Under the pieces are notes generated by a model. That model did no database searches and was not told where the DNA came from. It saw nothing but the letters and a program-made list of their open reading frames with translations. This document shows positions 7,155 through 13,065 of a DNA stretch of 13,409 bases, piece after piece (the stretch's first letter is position 1; every line of letters starts with the position of its first letter). The translations under genes were made by a program, and so were the position numbers. This DNA comes from Candidatus Omnitrophota bacterium. GTDB lineage: Bacteria; Omnitrophota; Gorgyraeia; Gygaellales; Profunditerraquicolaceae. The stretch spans positions 13,842 through 27,250 of the forward strand of contig JAQTRM010000001.1 of NCBI GenBank assembly GCA_028711825.1, in the 5' to 3' direction.

Positions 7155-8239
7155 TGCGCAGGGTAAAGGTGGAACTGGGTAAACGTTCATACCGCATATT
7201 GATCGGAGGGGGGATTTTTAACCGTTTCGGCCGGTACCTGGAAACACTGCGTCCGGGCACGGACGCTTTTATCGTGACTAATGCTTTGTTGAAAAAAAAA
7301 TACGGGCAAAGAATTATCCAAACCTTATCCCAAAGCGGTTTTAATTACCGTTTTAAACTTGTCGCCGACAGCGAAAGGAGTAAATCCCTGGAGACCGCCG
7401 GTTCGGTTATCAGGGATCTTGCCGAATTTGACCGTAAGCGAAGTGTTTTTATTATCGCCTTCGGAGGGGGAGTGATCGGCGATCTTTCCGGTTTTGTCGC
7501 CTCGGTTTATAAACGGGGGATAAAATACTTTCAGGTTCCCACAACCCTGCTTGCCCAGGTGGATTCGGCAATCGGCGGCAAGACCGCGTTGGACCTGGAT
7601 TCGGCTAAGAATATGGTAGGGGCCTTTTACCAGCCGCTGCTTGTTTTCAGCGAGACCGATTTTTTAAAAACCCTGGATCGGAAACAGTTCAGCTGCGGTA
7701 TGGCGGAGGTAATCAAATATGCGGTGATTAAAGATCTTCGGTTTTTCAGCTTTTTGGAGGAAAGATACCGCAAGGTGATGCGGGGCGACCGCAAGACCCT
7801 GGAATCGATTATTTATTTCTGCAGCAGGGTAAAATCCGATATCGTCAGCCGGGACGAAAAGGATCTTCTCGGGATCCGGAGTATCCTTAATTTCGGCCAC
7901 ACCATCGGCCATGCGATTGAAGTTTCCTCGGGGTACCGGGGGTATAACCACGGGCAGGCAGTAGCTCTGGGGATGTCCGCTGCGGTAAAGTTGAGTATGC
8001 TGCTGGGAATGCTTTCGGAGGGAGAAGGGCGGCGTATCCGGGAACTCATCAAGCTTTACGGCCTGCCGGTCAGGATGAAAAAGATAGCGCTGGATAAAGT
8101 GGTCCGCGCGCATTACCACGATAAAAAATTTTCCGGGGGCAAAAACAGGTTTGTGCTTATCAAAAAGATCGGCAAGCCGGAGGTTGTGAATAATATCGCG
8201 TTGGACCTTATTAAAGAATCAATCCGCAGTATTTCTTAG
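7154..8239 (+). CDS. aroB: 3-dehydroquinate synthase
   Basis: A 361-residue cytosolic enzyme that converts DAHP to 3-dehydroquinate, step two of the shikimate pathway, using NAD+ and a divalent metal. The NAD-binding FGGGVIGDLSGF lies at 103-114, PTTLLAQVDSAIGGKT at 129-144, GMAEVIKY at 182-189 and NFGHTIGHAIE at 246-256. The metal ligands are inferred to be E185, H249 and H266. I place the start at 7154, where the ATG overlaps the previous stop, a GGGGGTGA ribosome site sits 4 bases upstream, and the product begins as relatives do (MRRVKVELG). An in-frame ATG at 7109 would add 15 unrelated residues inside the protease gene. The stop is one base from the convergent GspB-like stop. Confidence 0.96.
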   Translation: MRRVKVELGKRSYRILIGGGIFNRFGRYLETLRPGTDAFIVTNALLKKKYGQRIIQTLSQSGFNYRFKLVADSERSKSLETAGSVIRDLAEFDRKRSVFIIAFGGGVIGDLSGFVASVYKRGIKYFQVPTTLLAQVDSAIGGKTALDLDSAKNMVGAFYQPLLVFSETDFLKTLDRKQFSCGMAEVIKYAVIKDLRFFSFLEERYRKVMRGDRKTLESIIYFCSRVKSDIVSRDEKDLLGIRSILNFGHTIGHAIEVSSGYRGYNHGQAVALGMSAAVKLSMLLGMLSEGEGRRIRELIKLYGLPVRMKKIALDKVVRAHYHDKKFSGGKNRFVLIKKIGKPEVVNNIALDLIKESIRSIS

Positions 8240-8240
8240 T

Positions 8241-8690
8241 CTACGGGAGCAGCGATACCGTAATTTTCTTTCCTTTGTGATCTAATTCCACGTTTTTTTC
8301 GTTTATCGAGATTATCCGGGCGCCGTCAATTTCGGAATTATTCTTTACTATCCGGTTATTGATCAGGGCGTAGGCGTCGCGGTCCGAAAAGAAAATACCG
8401 TTGAGGATGAACTTCTGAATATCCGGCTCCGGGATTTTCGGCAGCGCCGGTTTATCATCCGGGATTTCCTCCGGCGGTTTAGGAAGGGGGGCGGGTTGGG
8501 TATTGCCGGGTCCGGGAACGGCCCTGTTTTTCTTCGGCGTGATAATAAATTTTGCCGTCCAGACGATCAGTAGAAATGCCAGTAAAACAAGCAGCGGGAG
8601 GCTGGGTTTTTTTGACCCGGGCTTTTCCGTGAGGATGTTTTTATGGAGGCTGCGCTCGGTTTTTTTTAACGCTTCATTAATGATGCTCAT
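8241..8690 (-). CDS. GspB-like bitopic membrane protein
   Basis: A 149-residue protein with the characteristic start MSIINEALKKTERSL, one transmembrane helix at about 31-50, a Pro-rich linker at about 56-90 and a C-terminal domain at 93-149 (LNGIFFSDRDAYALINN, then GARIISI and VELDHKG) resembling the T2SSB domain of GspB and the homology region of GspC/PilP-type proteins. GspB partners the ATPase GspA in placing the secretin through the cell wall in some type II secretion and pilus systems. The start is set by the ATGA overlap with the upstream ATPase; an upstream in-frame ATG at 8729 would add 13 residues unlike the family. No secretin or pilin gene is visible in this window, so the partner machine is unknown. 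Confidence 0.82.
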   Translation of the reverse strand: MSIINEALKKTERSLHKNILTEKPGSKKPSLPLLVLLAFLLIVWTAKFIITPKKNRAVPGPGNTQPAPLPKPPEEIPDDKPALPKIPEPDIQKFILNGIFFSDRDAYALINNRIVKNNSEIDGARIISINEKNVELDHKGKKITVSLLP

Positions 8691-9532
8691 GCAGTTTCTC
8701 CGGGGGAGCAGGCTAATTCTTTCGCGCACCTTTTAATGATTTCCGGGCCGATATGTTTCGTTTCCGCCACAAACCCGGCTAAAAGCGCCCGGTCGCAGAT
8801 CATATTGATCAGGCGGGGCGTGCCGGAAGAGAAACGGCTGATTTCGAGGATTGCCTGGTCTTCAAAATCCACCGCCGGTTTTTGCGGGTTTTTTATCCTG
8901 TATCCGGCAGAAGCTACCGTCAGGCGGTAGCCGATATAGTCTTTGATTTCATCGGTATCCAACGGCAGGATATGGTATTTTACCATCACTCTTTGCTTAA
9001 GCTGCCGTAGTCCGTGCATCCGGAGGCGGTCTTTTAATTCCGGCTGCCCCACCAGGACCACCTGCAGGAGTTTTTCTTTTTCCGTTTCCAGGTTTGAAAG
9101 CAGGCGGATCTCTTCCAGTAAAGCGGGGGTCAGGTTTTGAGCTTCGTCGATAATCAAGGCCAGGTTGTTCCCGGAAGCGGATTGGCGTAAAAGGAATTTG
9201 TTCAGCCGACCGATCATCCCGAGCTTGGTCTTGTCGCCCGCCCGGATTCCGAAATCCTTGATAATGGATTCCAGAAGCTGGTCTGCTGAAAGGGCGGGAT
9301 TAAGGATGAAAGCGGTTTTTATGTTTTTGGCGGCCCGGCTGAGGAAAAAGCGGCAGATCGTTGTTTTTCCGGTGCCGATCTCTCCGGTAAGAACGATGAT
9401 CCCTTTTCTTTGAGATACCCCGTAAACCAAATGGGCAAGCGCCTCTTTATGCTTTTTGCTTAAAAAGAAAAAAGCGGGGTCGCTTGTTACGTTGAAAGGC
9501 TGTTCTTTGAACCCGTAGTATCTACAGTACAT
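8687..9532 (-). CDS. GspA/ExeA/MshM-like AAA ATPase
   Basis: A 281-residue AAA ATPase of the ExeA class (COG3267). It starts MYCRYYGFKEQPFNVTSDP, the usual opening of this family. Walker A is GEIGTGKTT at residues 50-58, Walker B is LALIIDEAQ at 124-132, a VGQPEL sensor is at about 161-166, and the lid carries SSGTPRLINMICDRALLAGF. Length matches MshM-type proteins. The transmembrane helix and peptidoglycan-binding tail of full ExeA are absent, so wall contact must come from a partner, probably the GspB-like protein encoded by the overlapping next gene. Predicted role: energising assembly of a secretin or pilus across the wall. It is transcribed from its own promoter at 9579-9606, with a leader of about 40 bases. 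Confidence 0.92.
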   Translation of the reverse strand: MYCRYYGFKEQPFNVTSDPAFFFLSKKHKEALAHLVYGVSQRKGIIVLTGEIGTGKTTICRFFLSRAAKNIKTAFILNPALSADQLLESIIKDFGIRAGDKTKLGMIGRLNKFLLRQSASGNNLALIIDEAQNLTPALLEEIRLLSNLETEKEKLLQVVLVGQPELKDRLRMHGLRQLKQRVMVKYHILPLDTDEIKDYIGYRLTVASAGYRIKNPQKPAVDFEDQAILEISRFSSGTPRLINMICDRALLAGFVAETKHIGPEIIKRCAKELACSPGETA

Positions 9533-9578
9533 TTTTTCTCTCGGTTATTTTATTCCGCCGGATGGGGACGCCGCTGAT

Positions 9579-9606
9579 ATTATAACAAAAGCCGGGATTT
9601 TGTAAA
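9579..9606 (-). promoter_or_regulatory. Sigma-70-type promoter of the GspA/GspB-like unit
   Basis: Read on the minus strand, a -35 box TTTACA (9606-9601) is separated by 16 bases from a perfect -10 box TATAAT (9584-9579). The expected start is near 9572, giving a leader of about 40 bases before the ATG at 9532. The box quality and the position in the only real intergenic gap of the window make it convincing. Confidence 0.75.
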
Positions 9607-9615
9607 GTATTGACA
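9601..9615. promoter_or_regulatory. Imperfect palindrome at the shared promoter core
   Basis: The 15 bases TGTAAAGTATTGACA pair with their reverse complement at TGT-n-AA-nnn-TT-n-ACA. Most of the symmetry comes from two opposed -35 boxes, TTTACA and TTGACA. It could also be an operator for a dimeric regulator bound between the promoters; nothing proves that. Confidence 0.3.
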
Positions 9616-9638
9616 TCCTTGGTAATATATGATATATT
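9610..9638 (+). promoter_or_regulatory. Sigma-70-type promoter of the PilZ run, near-leaderless
   Basis: A perfect -35 box TTGACA (9610-9615), a 17-base spacer and a -10 box TATATT (9633-9638) match the sigma-70 consensus in 11 of 12 positions. The start would fall near 9644-9646, and the ATG of the first PilZ gene is at 9646. No Shine-Dalgarno fits between them. The TTG of the -35 box is also in frame with the PilZ gene but is unlikely to be a start codon. A second, less well-spaced -10-like box (TATGAT, 9628-9633) overlaps it. Confidence 0.75.
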
Positions 9639-9645
9639 TTGCCTA

Positions 9646-9993
9646 ATGTCCGGACAACAGCAGAGGGAAAATCGTTGTTTCCCCAGGTTGCCGTTTCACT
9701 CCAAGGTGCGTTATCAGCTGAGGGGGAAGCCTGTTTTTGACAGCGGTATCAGCAGAGATATCAGCTGCGGCGGATTACGGCTGACCAATGAAGAGTTTAT
9801 CCCCGCCTCAACCCTGCTCATGCTTGAAATAAACGTCTTGAACCGGGTTTTGAAACCGGTAGGAAAAGTAGCTTGGTCGGTACCGCTGGCGCATTCTCAT
9901 CGCAGCCAGACCGGGATAGAGTTTGTAGAGTTCGACATCCGGCAGCGCGGTTATCTGAATGATTTTATCAATATGCAAAACGTCAAATTTTAG
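9646..9993 (+). CDS. Single-domain PilZ protein (first copy)
   Basis: A 115-residue cytosolic protein made almost entirely of a PilZ domain, a c-di-GMP receptor. The RxxxR motif is R10-R14 (RCFPR), and the second motif D-x-S-x-x-G is D38, S40, G43 (DISCGG). The barrel continues to a GIEFVEF strand near 90-96 and ends with a short helix. All ligand-contact positions are present, so binding is expected. There is no output domain, so it should act by contacting a partner. I place the start at the ATG at 9646, which includes the N-terminal arginines; its predicted promoter begins transcription at or just before this codon. The zinc-ribbon gene follows after 20 bases. Confidence 0.88.
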   Translation: MSGQQQRENRCFPRLPFHSKVRYQLRGKPVFDSGISRDISCGGLRLTNEEFIPASTLLMLEINVLNRVLKPVGKVAWSVPLAHSHRSQTGIEFVEFDIRQRGYLNDFINMQNVKF

Positions 9994-9996
9994 ACG

Positions 9997-10009
9997 AAGG
10001 AAAGGAAAA
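9997..10009 (+). promoter_or_regulatory. Ribosome binding site of the zinc-ribbon gene
   Basis: An AAGGAAAGGAAAA stretch sits 4 bases before the ATG at 10014 in the short gap after the first PilZ gene. It contains two overlapping AAGGA-type matches and is much clearer than anything ahead of the first PilZ gene. Confidence 0.65.
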
Positions 10010-10013
10010 TCTC

Positions 10014-10208
10014 ATGGCAGCTAAAGAAGTAAAAGAAGGTGCGGCGGAAGGCGAGGCAAAACCTGTAGTGGAAAAACAGACTAATTGTCTGGCTTGCAAT
10101 AAATTGATTAAGAAGCTAAAACGTTATTACCGCGACGGCAAGTTTTATTGCAGCAAGAAATGCTGGCGCGCATTTATTAATAAGTCCAAATCGGAAGAAA
10201 CGAAATGA
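10014..10208 (+). CDS. Small zinc-ribbon-like protein
   Basis: A 64-residue protein. Residues 1-23 are a charged Ala/Glu/Lys-rich tail. Residues 25-50 carry four cysteines, C25, C28, C46 and C50, in a C-x2-C-x17-C-x3-C layout with an aromatic, basic core (KRYYRDGKFYCSKKCW), like a treble-clef or TRASH-type metal site. One structural zinc is the likely ligand. I do not recognise a named family. The gene lies between two PilZ genes and overlaps the second by ATGA, so the three are probably made together; the small protein may be a partner of one or both PilZ proteins. This is inference from position. Confidence 0.75.
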   Translation: MAAKEVKEGAAEGEAKPVVEKQTNCLACNKLIKKLKRYYRDGKFYCSKKCWRAFINKSKSEETK

Positions 10209-10555
10209 CCGAGAACGGCAAAGAGCGCCGGCTGCATCCCCGCCTGGCGCATAAGTTACCCCTGAACCTGGCGGTTAACGGCTATGATTTTTCTACCGTT
10301 TCCCATAATATCAGCAGTGTGGGGGCTTACTGTCATCTGGACAGATATATGCCGCCTTTCACCAAGATTTCCGTAAAGTTAAGCCTGCCGGATCGCGATC
10401 AGGCAGGAAAGAATACGATTGTGGAGTGTAAAGGGGTAGTGGTGAGGACCGAAGACGAGGCGAAGGGCGGGTTCAACCTGGCGATATTTTTTAACCAGAT
10501 GCGCCAGGATCAGCGTAAAAAGATCGCGCGGTATATCAGCCAGTTTCTTCCTTAA
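10205..10555 (+). CDS. Single-domain PilZ protein (second copy)
   Basis: A 116-residue PilZ-domain protein. The first motif is R9-x3-R13 (RLHPR), preceded by R8; the second is N-x-S-x-x-G with N35, S37 and G40 (NISSVG). A late GGFNLAIFF strand and a C-terminal helix complete the fold. Both motifs needed for c-di-GMP binding are present. It differs clearly in sequence from the first PilZ protein 210 bases upstream, so this is not a recent duplication. The start is fixed by ATGA overlap with the zinc-ribbon gene. The DUF4416 gene follows after 7 bases. Confidence 0.88.
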   Translation: MTENGKERRLHPRLAHKLPLNLAVNGYDFSTVSHNISSVGAYCHLDRYMPPFTKISVKLSLPDRDQAGKNTIVECKGVVVRTEDEAKGGFNLAIFFNQMRQDQRKKIARYISQFLP

Positions 10556-10562
10556 TCCTAAA

Positions 10563-11078
10563 TTGAGCAGGATCCGGCGCCGTATTTTCAGGGTAAAATT
10601 AATAATCGGCTTCATCTATAAAGATGAGGCTGTTTTTGTAAAGGCCAGCCGGAGGCTTAAGGAGAGTTTCGGCCGGATGGATTTTTTGTCAGAAGAAATG
10701 GCTTTTGACTGCACGGATTATTACGAAAAAGAGATGGGAAAACCCCTGAAAAGAAGATTTGCCAGTTTTTCAAGGCTTATACCTATCCAGGATCTATCCC
10801 GGATCAAGCTTTATACTAACCGCCTGGAGAAGAGATTTTCGGATGGGAAGTCCAGGCGGATCAATATTGATCCCGGTTATCTTGACGCGGCTAAGGTGGT
10901 GCTGGCGACGACTAAGGATTACGCGCACCGGATATTTGTGGGTAAGGGTATTTTCGCCGAGATCACCCTTTCATTTAAAGGAAATTCTTTTCTGCCCAAT
11001 GAATGGGCTTATCCGGATTACCGCCGCAAGGAGTATATCGATATTTTTAACCGCATCAGAGTATCTTACATACCTTAA
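10563..11078 (+). CDS. DUF4416 family protein
   Basis: A 171-residue soluble protein of the uncharacterised DUF4416 family. Recognisable blocks are VKLIIGFIYKDEAVF at 11-25, FDCTDYYEKEMGKPLKRRF at 48-66, RRINIDPGYLDAAKVVLATT at about 97-116, KDYAHRIFVGKGIFAEITL at 117-135 and the YPDYR block near 149. No catalytic function is established for the family. The only reasonable start is a TTG at 10563; no ATG or GTG precedes the conserved first strand, and no good ribosome site is seen, so translation probably depends on coupling to the second PilZ gene. The stop overlaps the radical SAM gene as TAATG. Confidence 0.88.
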   Translation: MSRIRRRIFRVKLIIGFIYKDEAVFVKASRRLKESFGRMDFLSEEMAFDCTDYYEKEMGKPLKRRFASFSRLIPIQDLSRIKLYTNRLEKRFSDGKSRRINIDPGYLDAAKVVLATTKDYAHRIFVGKGIFAEITLSFKGNSFLPNEWAYPDYRRKEYIDIFNRIRVSYIP

Positions 11079-12037
11079 TGTCGGACTATCCGGGATACCT
11101 TGGTTCTTATCATAGCGGAAAGCTGGAGATAATTGCCAGGGAGTTATTCTTGTCTTTGTCCTCCTGTGAGATCTGCCCCCGCAGTTGCAAGGTTGACCGC
11201 TTGAAAGGCAGGCGCGGTTTTTGCAAGAGCGGCGTTCTCCCGGAAATTTTCAGTTATATGGTTCACCGCGGGGAGGAACCTCCGGTTTCCGGCACAAAAG
11301 GAAGCGGCACGATATTTTTCAGCCGCTGTAATATGTCCTGCGCCTATTGTCAGAATTATGAATTCAGTCAGCTGGGTAAAGGCAGGAGATACGGGGCTAA
11401 TCAGCTGGCGCAGGTAATGCTTCAGCTGCAAAAGCTGGGGTGCCATAACATCAATTTAGTTACTCCTACGCATTTTCTGCCCCAGATATTAAGGAGCCTC
11501 CAACTTGCCGTGCAGGGGGGATTAAAAATTCCCCTGGTTTACAACACCAGCGGATATGAGACCCCTGAAGTGATCAGGCTGCTTGATGGTATTGTCGATA
11601 TCTATTTGGCGGACAGCCGCTATGGCGACGACTCGGCTGCGGGTAAAATTTCCAAGGCTCCGGATTATGTGGAGTTTAACCGCGCCTCGCTTAAGGAGAT
11701 GCAGCGGCAGGTGGGAGTCGCGCAGTTCGATGAGGAAGGCTTGATCCGCAAGGGGCTGATCGTCAGGCACCTGGTGCTCCCCGGAGGAGTTAGCCGTACC
11801 GCGGAGGTAATGCGTTTTATCGCCGAGGAGATTTCCGCGGATACTTATGTCAGCCTGATGAGCCAGTATCTGCCTTATTACCTGGCGGGGGATCATCCGG
11901 AAATAAACCGCCGCTTAAGGAAAGAGGAATACCGGCAGGCCCGGGATATCCTGGAGGAATACGGCTTGCTTAACGGTTGGGTCCAGGAATCCTACGGGCA
12001 GGAGAGGTTTGCCGGGGTGTATATCAGGCCTAGATAA
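11078..12037 (+). CDS. PflX-like radical SAM protein (COG1313)
   Basis: A 319-residue radical SAM protein. The cluster motif C-x3-C-x2-C is C84, C88, C91 (CNMSCAYCQN), expected to hold a 4Fe-4S cluster that cleaves S-adenosylmethionine. Ahead of it is a second cysteine set, C30, C33, C37 and C49 (CEICPRSC and GFC), typical of the PflX-type uncharacterised Fe-S proteins related to pyruvate formate-lyase activase. Later barrel segments include NINLVTPTHFLPQIL, YNTSGYE, DIYLADSRYGDD and SQYLPYY. The substrate is unknown. The start overlaps the DUF4416 stop, so the two are co-translated; a functional link between them is possible. The DUF2062 gene follows after 3 bases. Confidence 0.92.
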   Translation: MSDYPGYLGSYHSGKLEIIARELFLSLSSCEICPRSCKVDRLKGRRGFCKSGVLPEIFSYMVHRGEEPPVSGTKGSGTIFFSRCNMSCAYCQNYEFSQLGKGRRYGANQLAQVMLQLQKLGCHNINLVTPTHFLPQILRSLQLAVQGGLKIPLVYNTSGYETPEVIRLLDGIVDIYLADSRYGDDSAAGKISKAPDYVEFNRASLKEMQRQVGVAQFDEEGLIRKGLIVRHLVLPGGVSRTAEVMRFIAEEISADTYVSLMSQYLPYYLAGDHPEINRRLRKEEYRQARDILEEYGLLNGWVQESYGQERFAGVYIRPR

Positions 12038-12040
12038 AAG

Positions 12041-12508
12041 ATGTTTGGAAAAAATGTATTAACGCGAAGCGGCAGGTATTTGATCGATAAACTGATTAAG
12101 ATCAACGACACTCCGCAAAAAATTTCACTGGGAGTGGCTTTAGGGGTATTCGCGGGTTTTTTACCCGGGACCGGCCCGGCAGCAGCTTTATTCCTGGCTT
12201 TTATCTTTAAAGCTAATCGTGCCGCGGCTTTTCTAGGGGGGTTGCTTACTAATACCTGGCTATCGATTATAACTTTTGTCTTGGCAATAAAAGTCGGTTC
12301 TGTTATACTGAACACGGACTGGCGGAATGTGCAGTATCAGGTGCGGAGCTTATTTCATGATTTTACCTGGACTAATTTATTCAAGCTTTCCGTAATTGAA
12401 GTAATCCTGCCGGTGGCACTCGGTTATCTAATCATTGGTATATTCCTGGGAACGGTAAGTTATTTTATCAGTTTGGCGATTATCCGGAGGAATTTCCATG
12501 GAGATTAA
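12041..12508 (+). CDS. DUF2062 membrane protein
   Basis: A 155-residue membrane protein. The conserved DUF2062 core is TPQKISLGVALGVFAGFLPG at 24-43, with a following helix and an N-x6-GGLLTN stretch near 59-71. Hydrophobic segments lie at about 28-56, 62-88 and 116-147, the last long enough to re-enter or cross twice. Function is unknown; the family appears in bacterial membranes and sometimes fused to glycosyltransferases. No catalytic residues can be named. It overlaps the next gene by 11 bases, so the two membrane proteins may work together. Confidence 0.85.
   Translation: MFGKNVLTRSGRYLIDKLIKINDTPQKISLGVALGVFAGFLPGTGPAAALFLAFIFKANRAAAFLGGLLTNTWLSIITFVLAIKVGSVILNTDWRNVQYQVRSLFHDFTWTNLFKLSVIEVILPVALGYLIIGIFLGTVSYFISLAIIRRNFHGD
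12486..12492 (+). promoter_or_regulatory. Strong Shine-Dalgarno of the DHp-like protein
   Basis: GGAGGAA lies 5 bases before the ATG at 12498, inside the last codons of the DUF2062 gene. It supports this start and independent initiation despite the 11-base gene overlap. Confidence 0.7.
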
Positions 12509-13046
12509 ACAGTTTACCGGCAAGGTCCGGAGTGATTTTAACCGTTTGATAAGCTTGACGGGCATCATACCGCTTTTGGTCTTTATTTACCTGATCGCAG
12601 TCAAGATTTCCTCTTTTGAGGCTTTCTCCGGCCAGGCCGGCTACATCACTGCCGCTACGATCGGGGTTTTTACCATGGGTATCATCGTGGGGCGCAAGAT
12701 GCTGGTTTCTGTGATTATTAAGTTGATCGACGATAACCAGAAAATATTGAGCATGCAGCGGGAGTTGATTGAAAAGAGCCGCCTGGCGGCGATCACCGAA
12801 ACGGTCCTGGCCTTGGGGGACCAGATAAATAATCCTCTGTTAACGGCCAGCGGTAACCTTGAACTGCTCAGCCTTGAACTCGGCGATCCGAAAGAATACG
12901 GCCGGGCCGCCGACCGCGTTAAGACGGTGCGCGAAAGCCTCCAGCGTATATTGCGGGTCACGGAAAAGATGTCGAAATTGACCCGTCCCGAGCTGGCTAC
13001 TGTTGCAGGCGACATTAGAATGATTGATCCTGATAAATCCGAATAA
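12498..13046 (+). CDS. Membrane protein with kinase-like dimerisation motif lacking the histidine
   Basis: A 182-residue protein with two transmembrane helices at about 18-37 and 48-66, a helical stretch, and a region at 93-165 resembling the dimerisation domain of histidine kinases. The sequence RLAAITETVLALGDQINNPL at 95-114 aligns with the H-box pattern LAxxGExxAxxAHEINNPL, but the phosphoacceptor His is D108 and the next Glu is Q109. The chain ends about 55 residues after the motif, with no HATPase domain (no N, G1 or G2 boxes). It cannot act as an ordinary kinase. It could dimerise with or titrate another kinase, or serve as a helical scaffold. The frame is intact and has a strong ribosome site, so decay is not evident. 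It may also be a C-terminally truncated kinase. Confidence 0.78.
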   Translation: MEIKQFTGKVRSDFNRLISLTGIIPLLVFIYLIAVKISSFEAFSGQAGYITAATIGVFTMGIIVGRKMLVSVIIKLIDDNQKILSMQRELIEKSRLAAITETVLALGDQINNPLLTASGNLELLSLELGDPKEYGRAADRVKTVRESLQRILRVTEKMSKLTRPELATVAGDIRMIDPDKSE

Positions 13047-13065
13047 GTTTAAACAAGGGGGAATG

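Noticed and set aside
9610..9645. Upstream TTG start that would add 12 residues to the first PilZ protein
   Set aside because: This TTG is the first half of a perfect -35 box and the extension is unlike PilZ N-termini. The ATG at 9646 is preferred.
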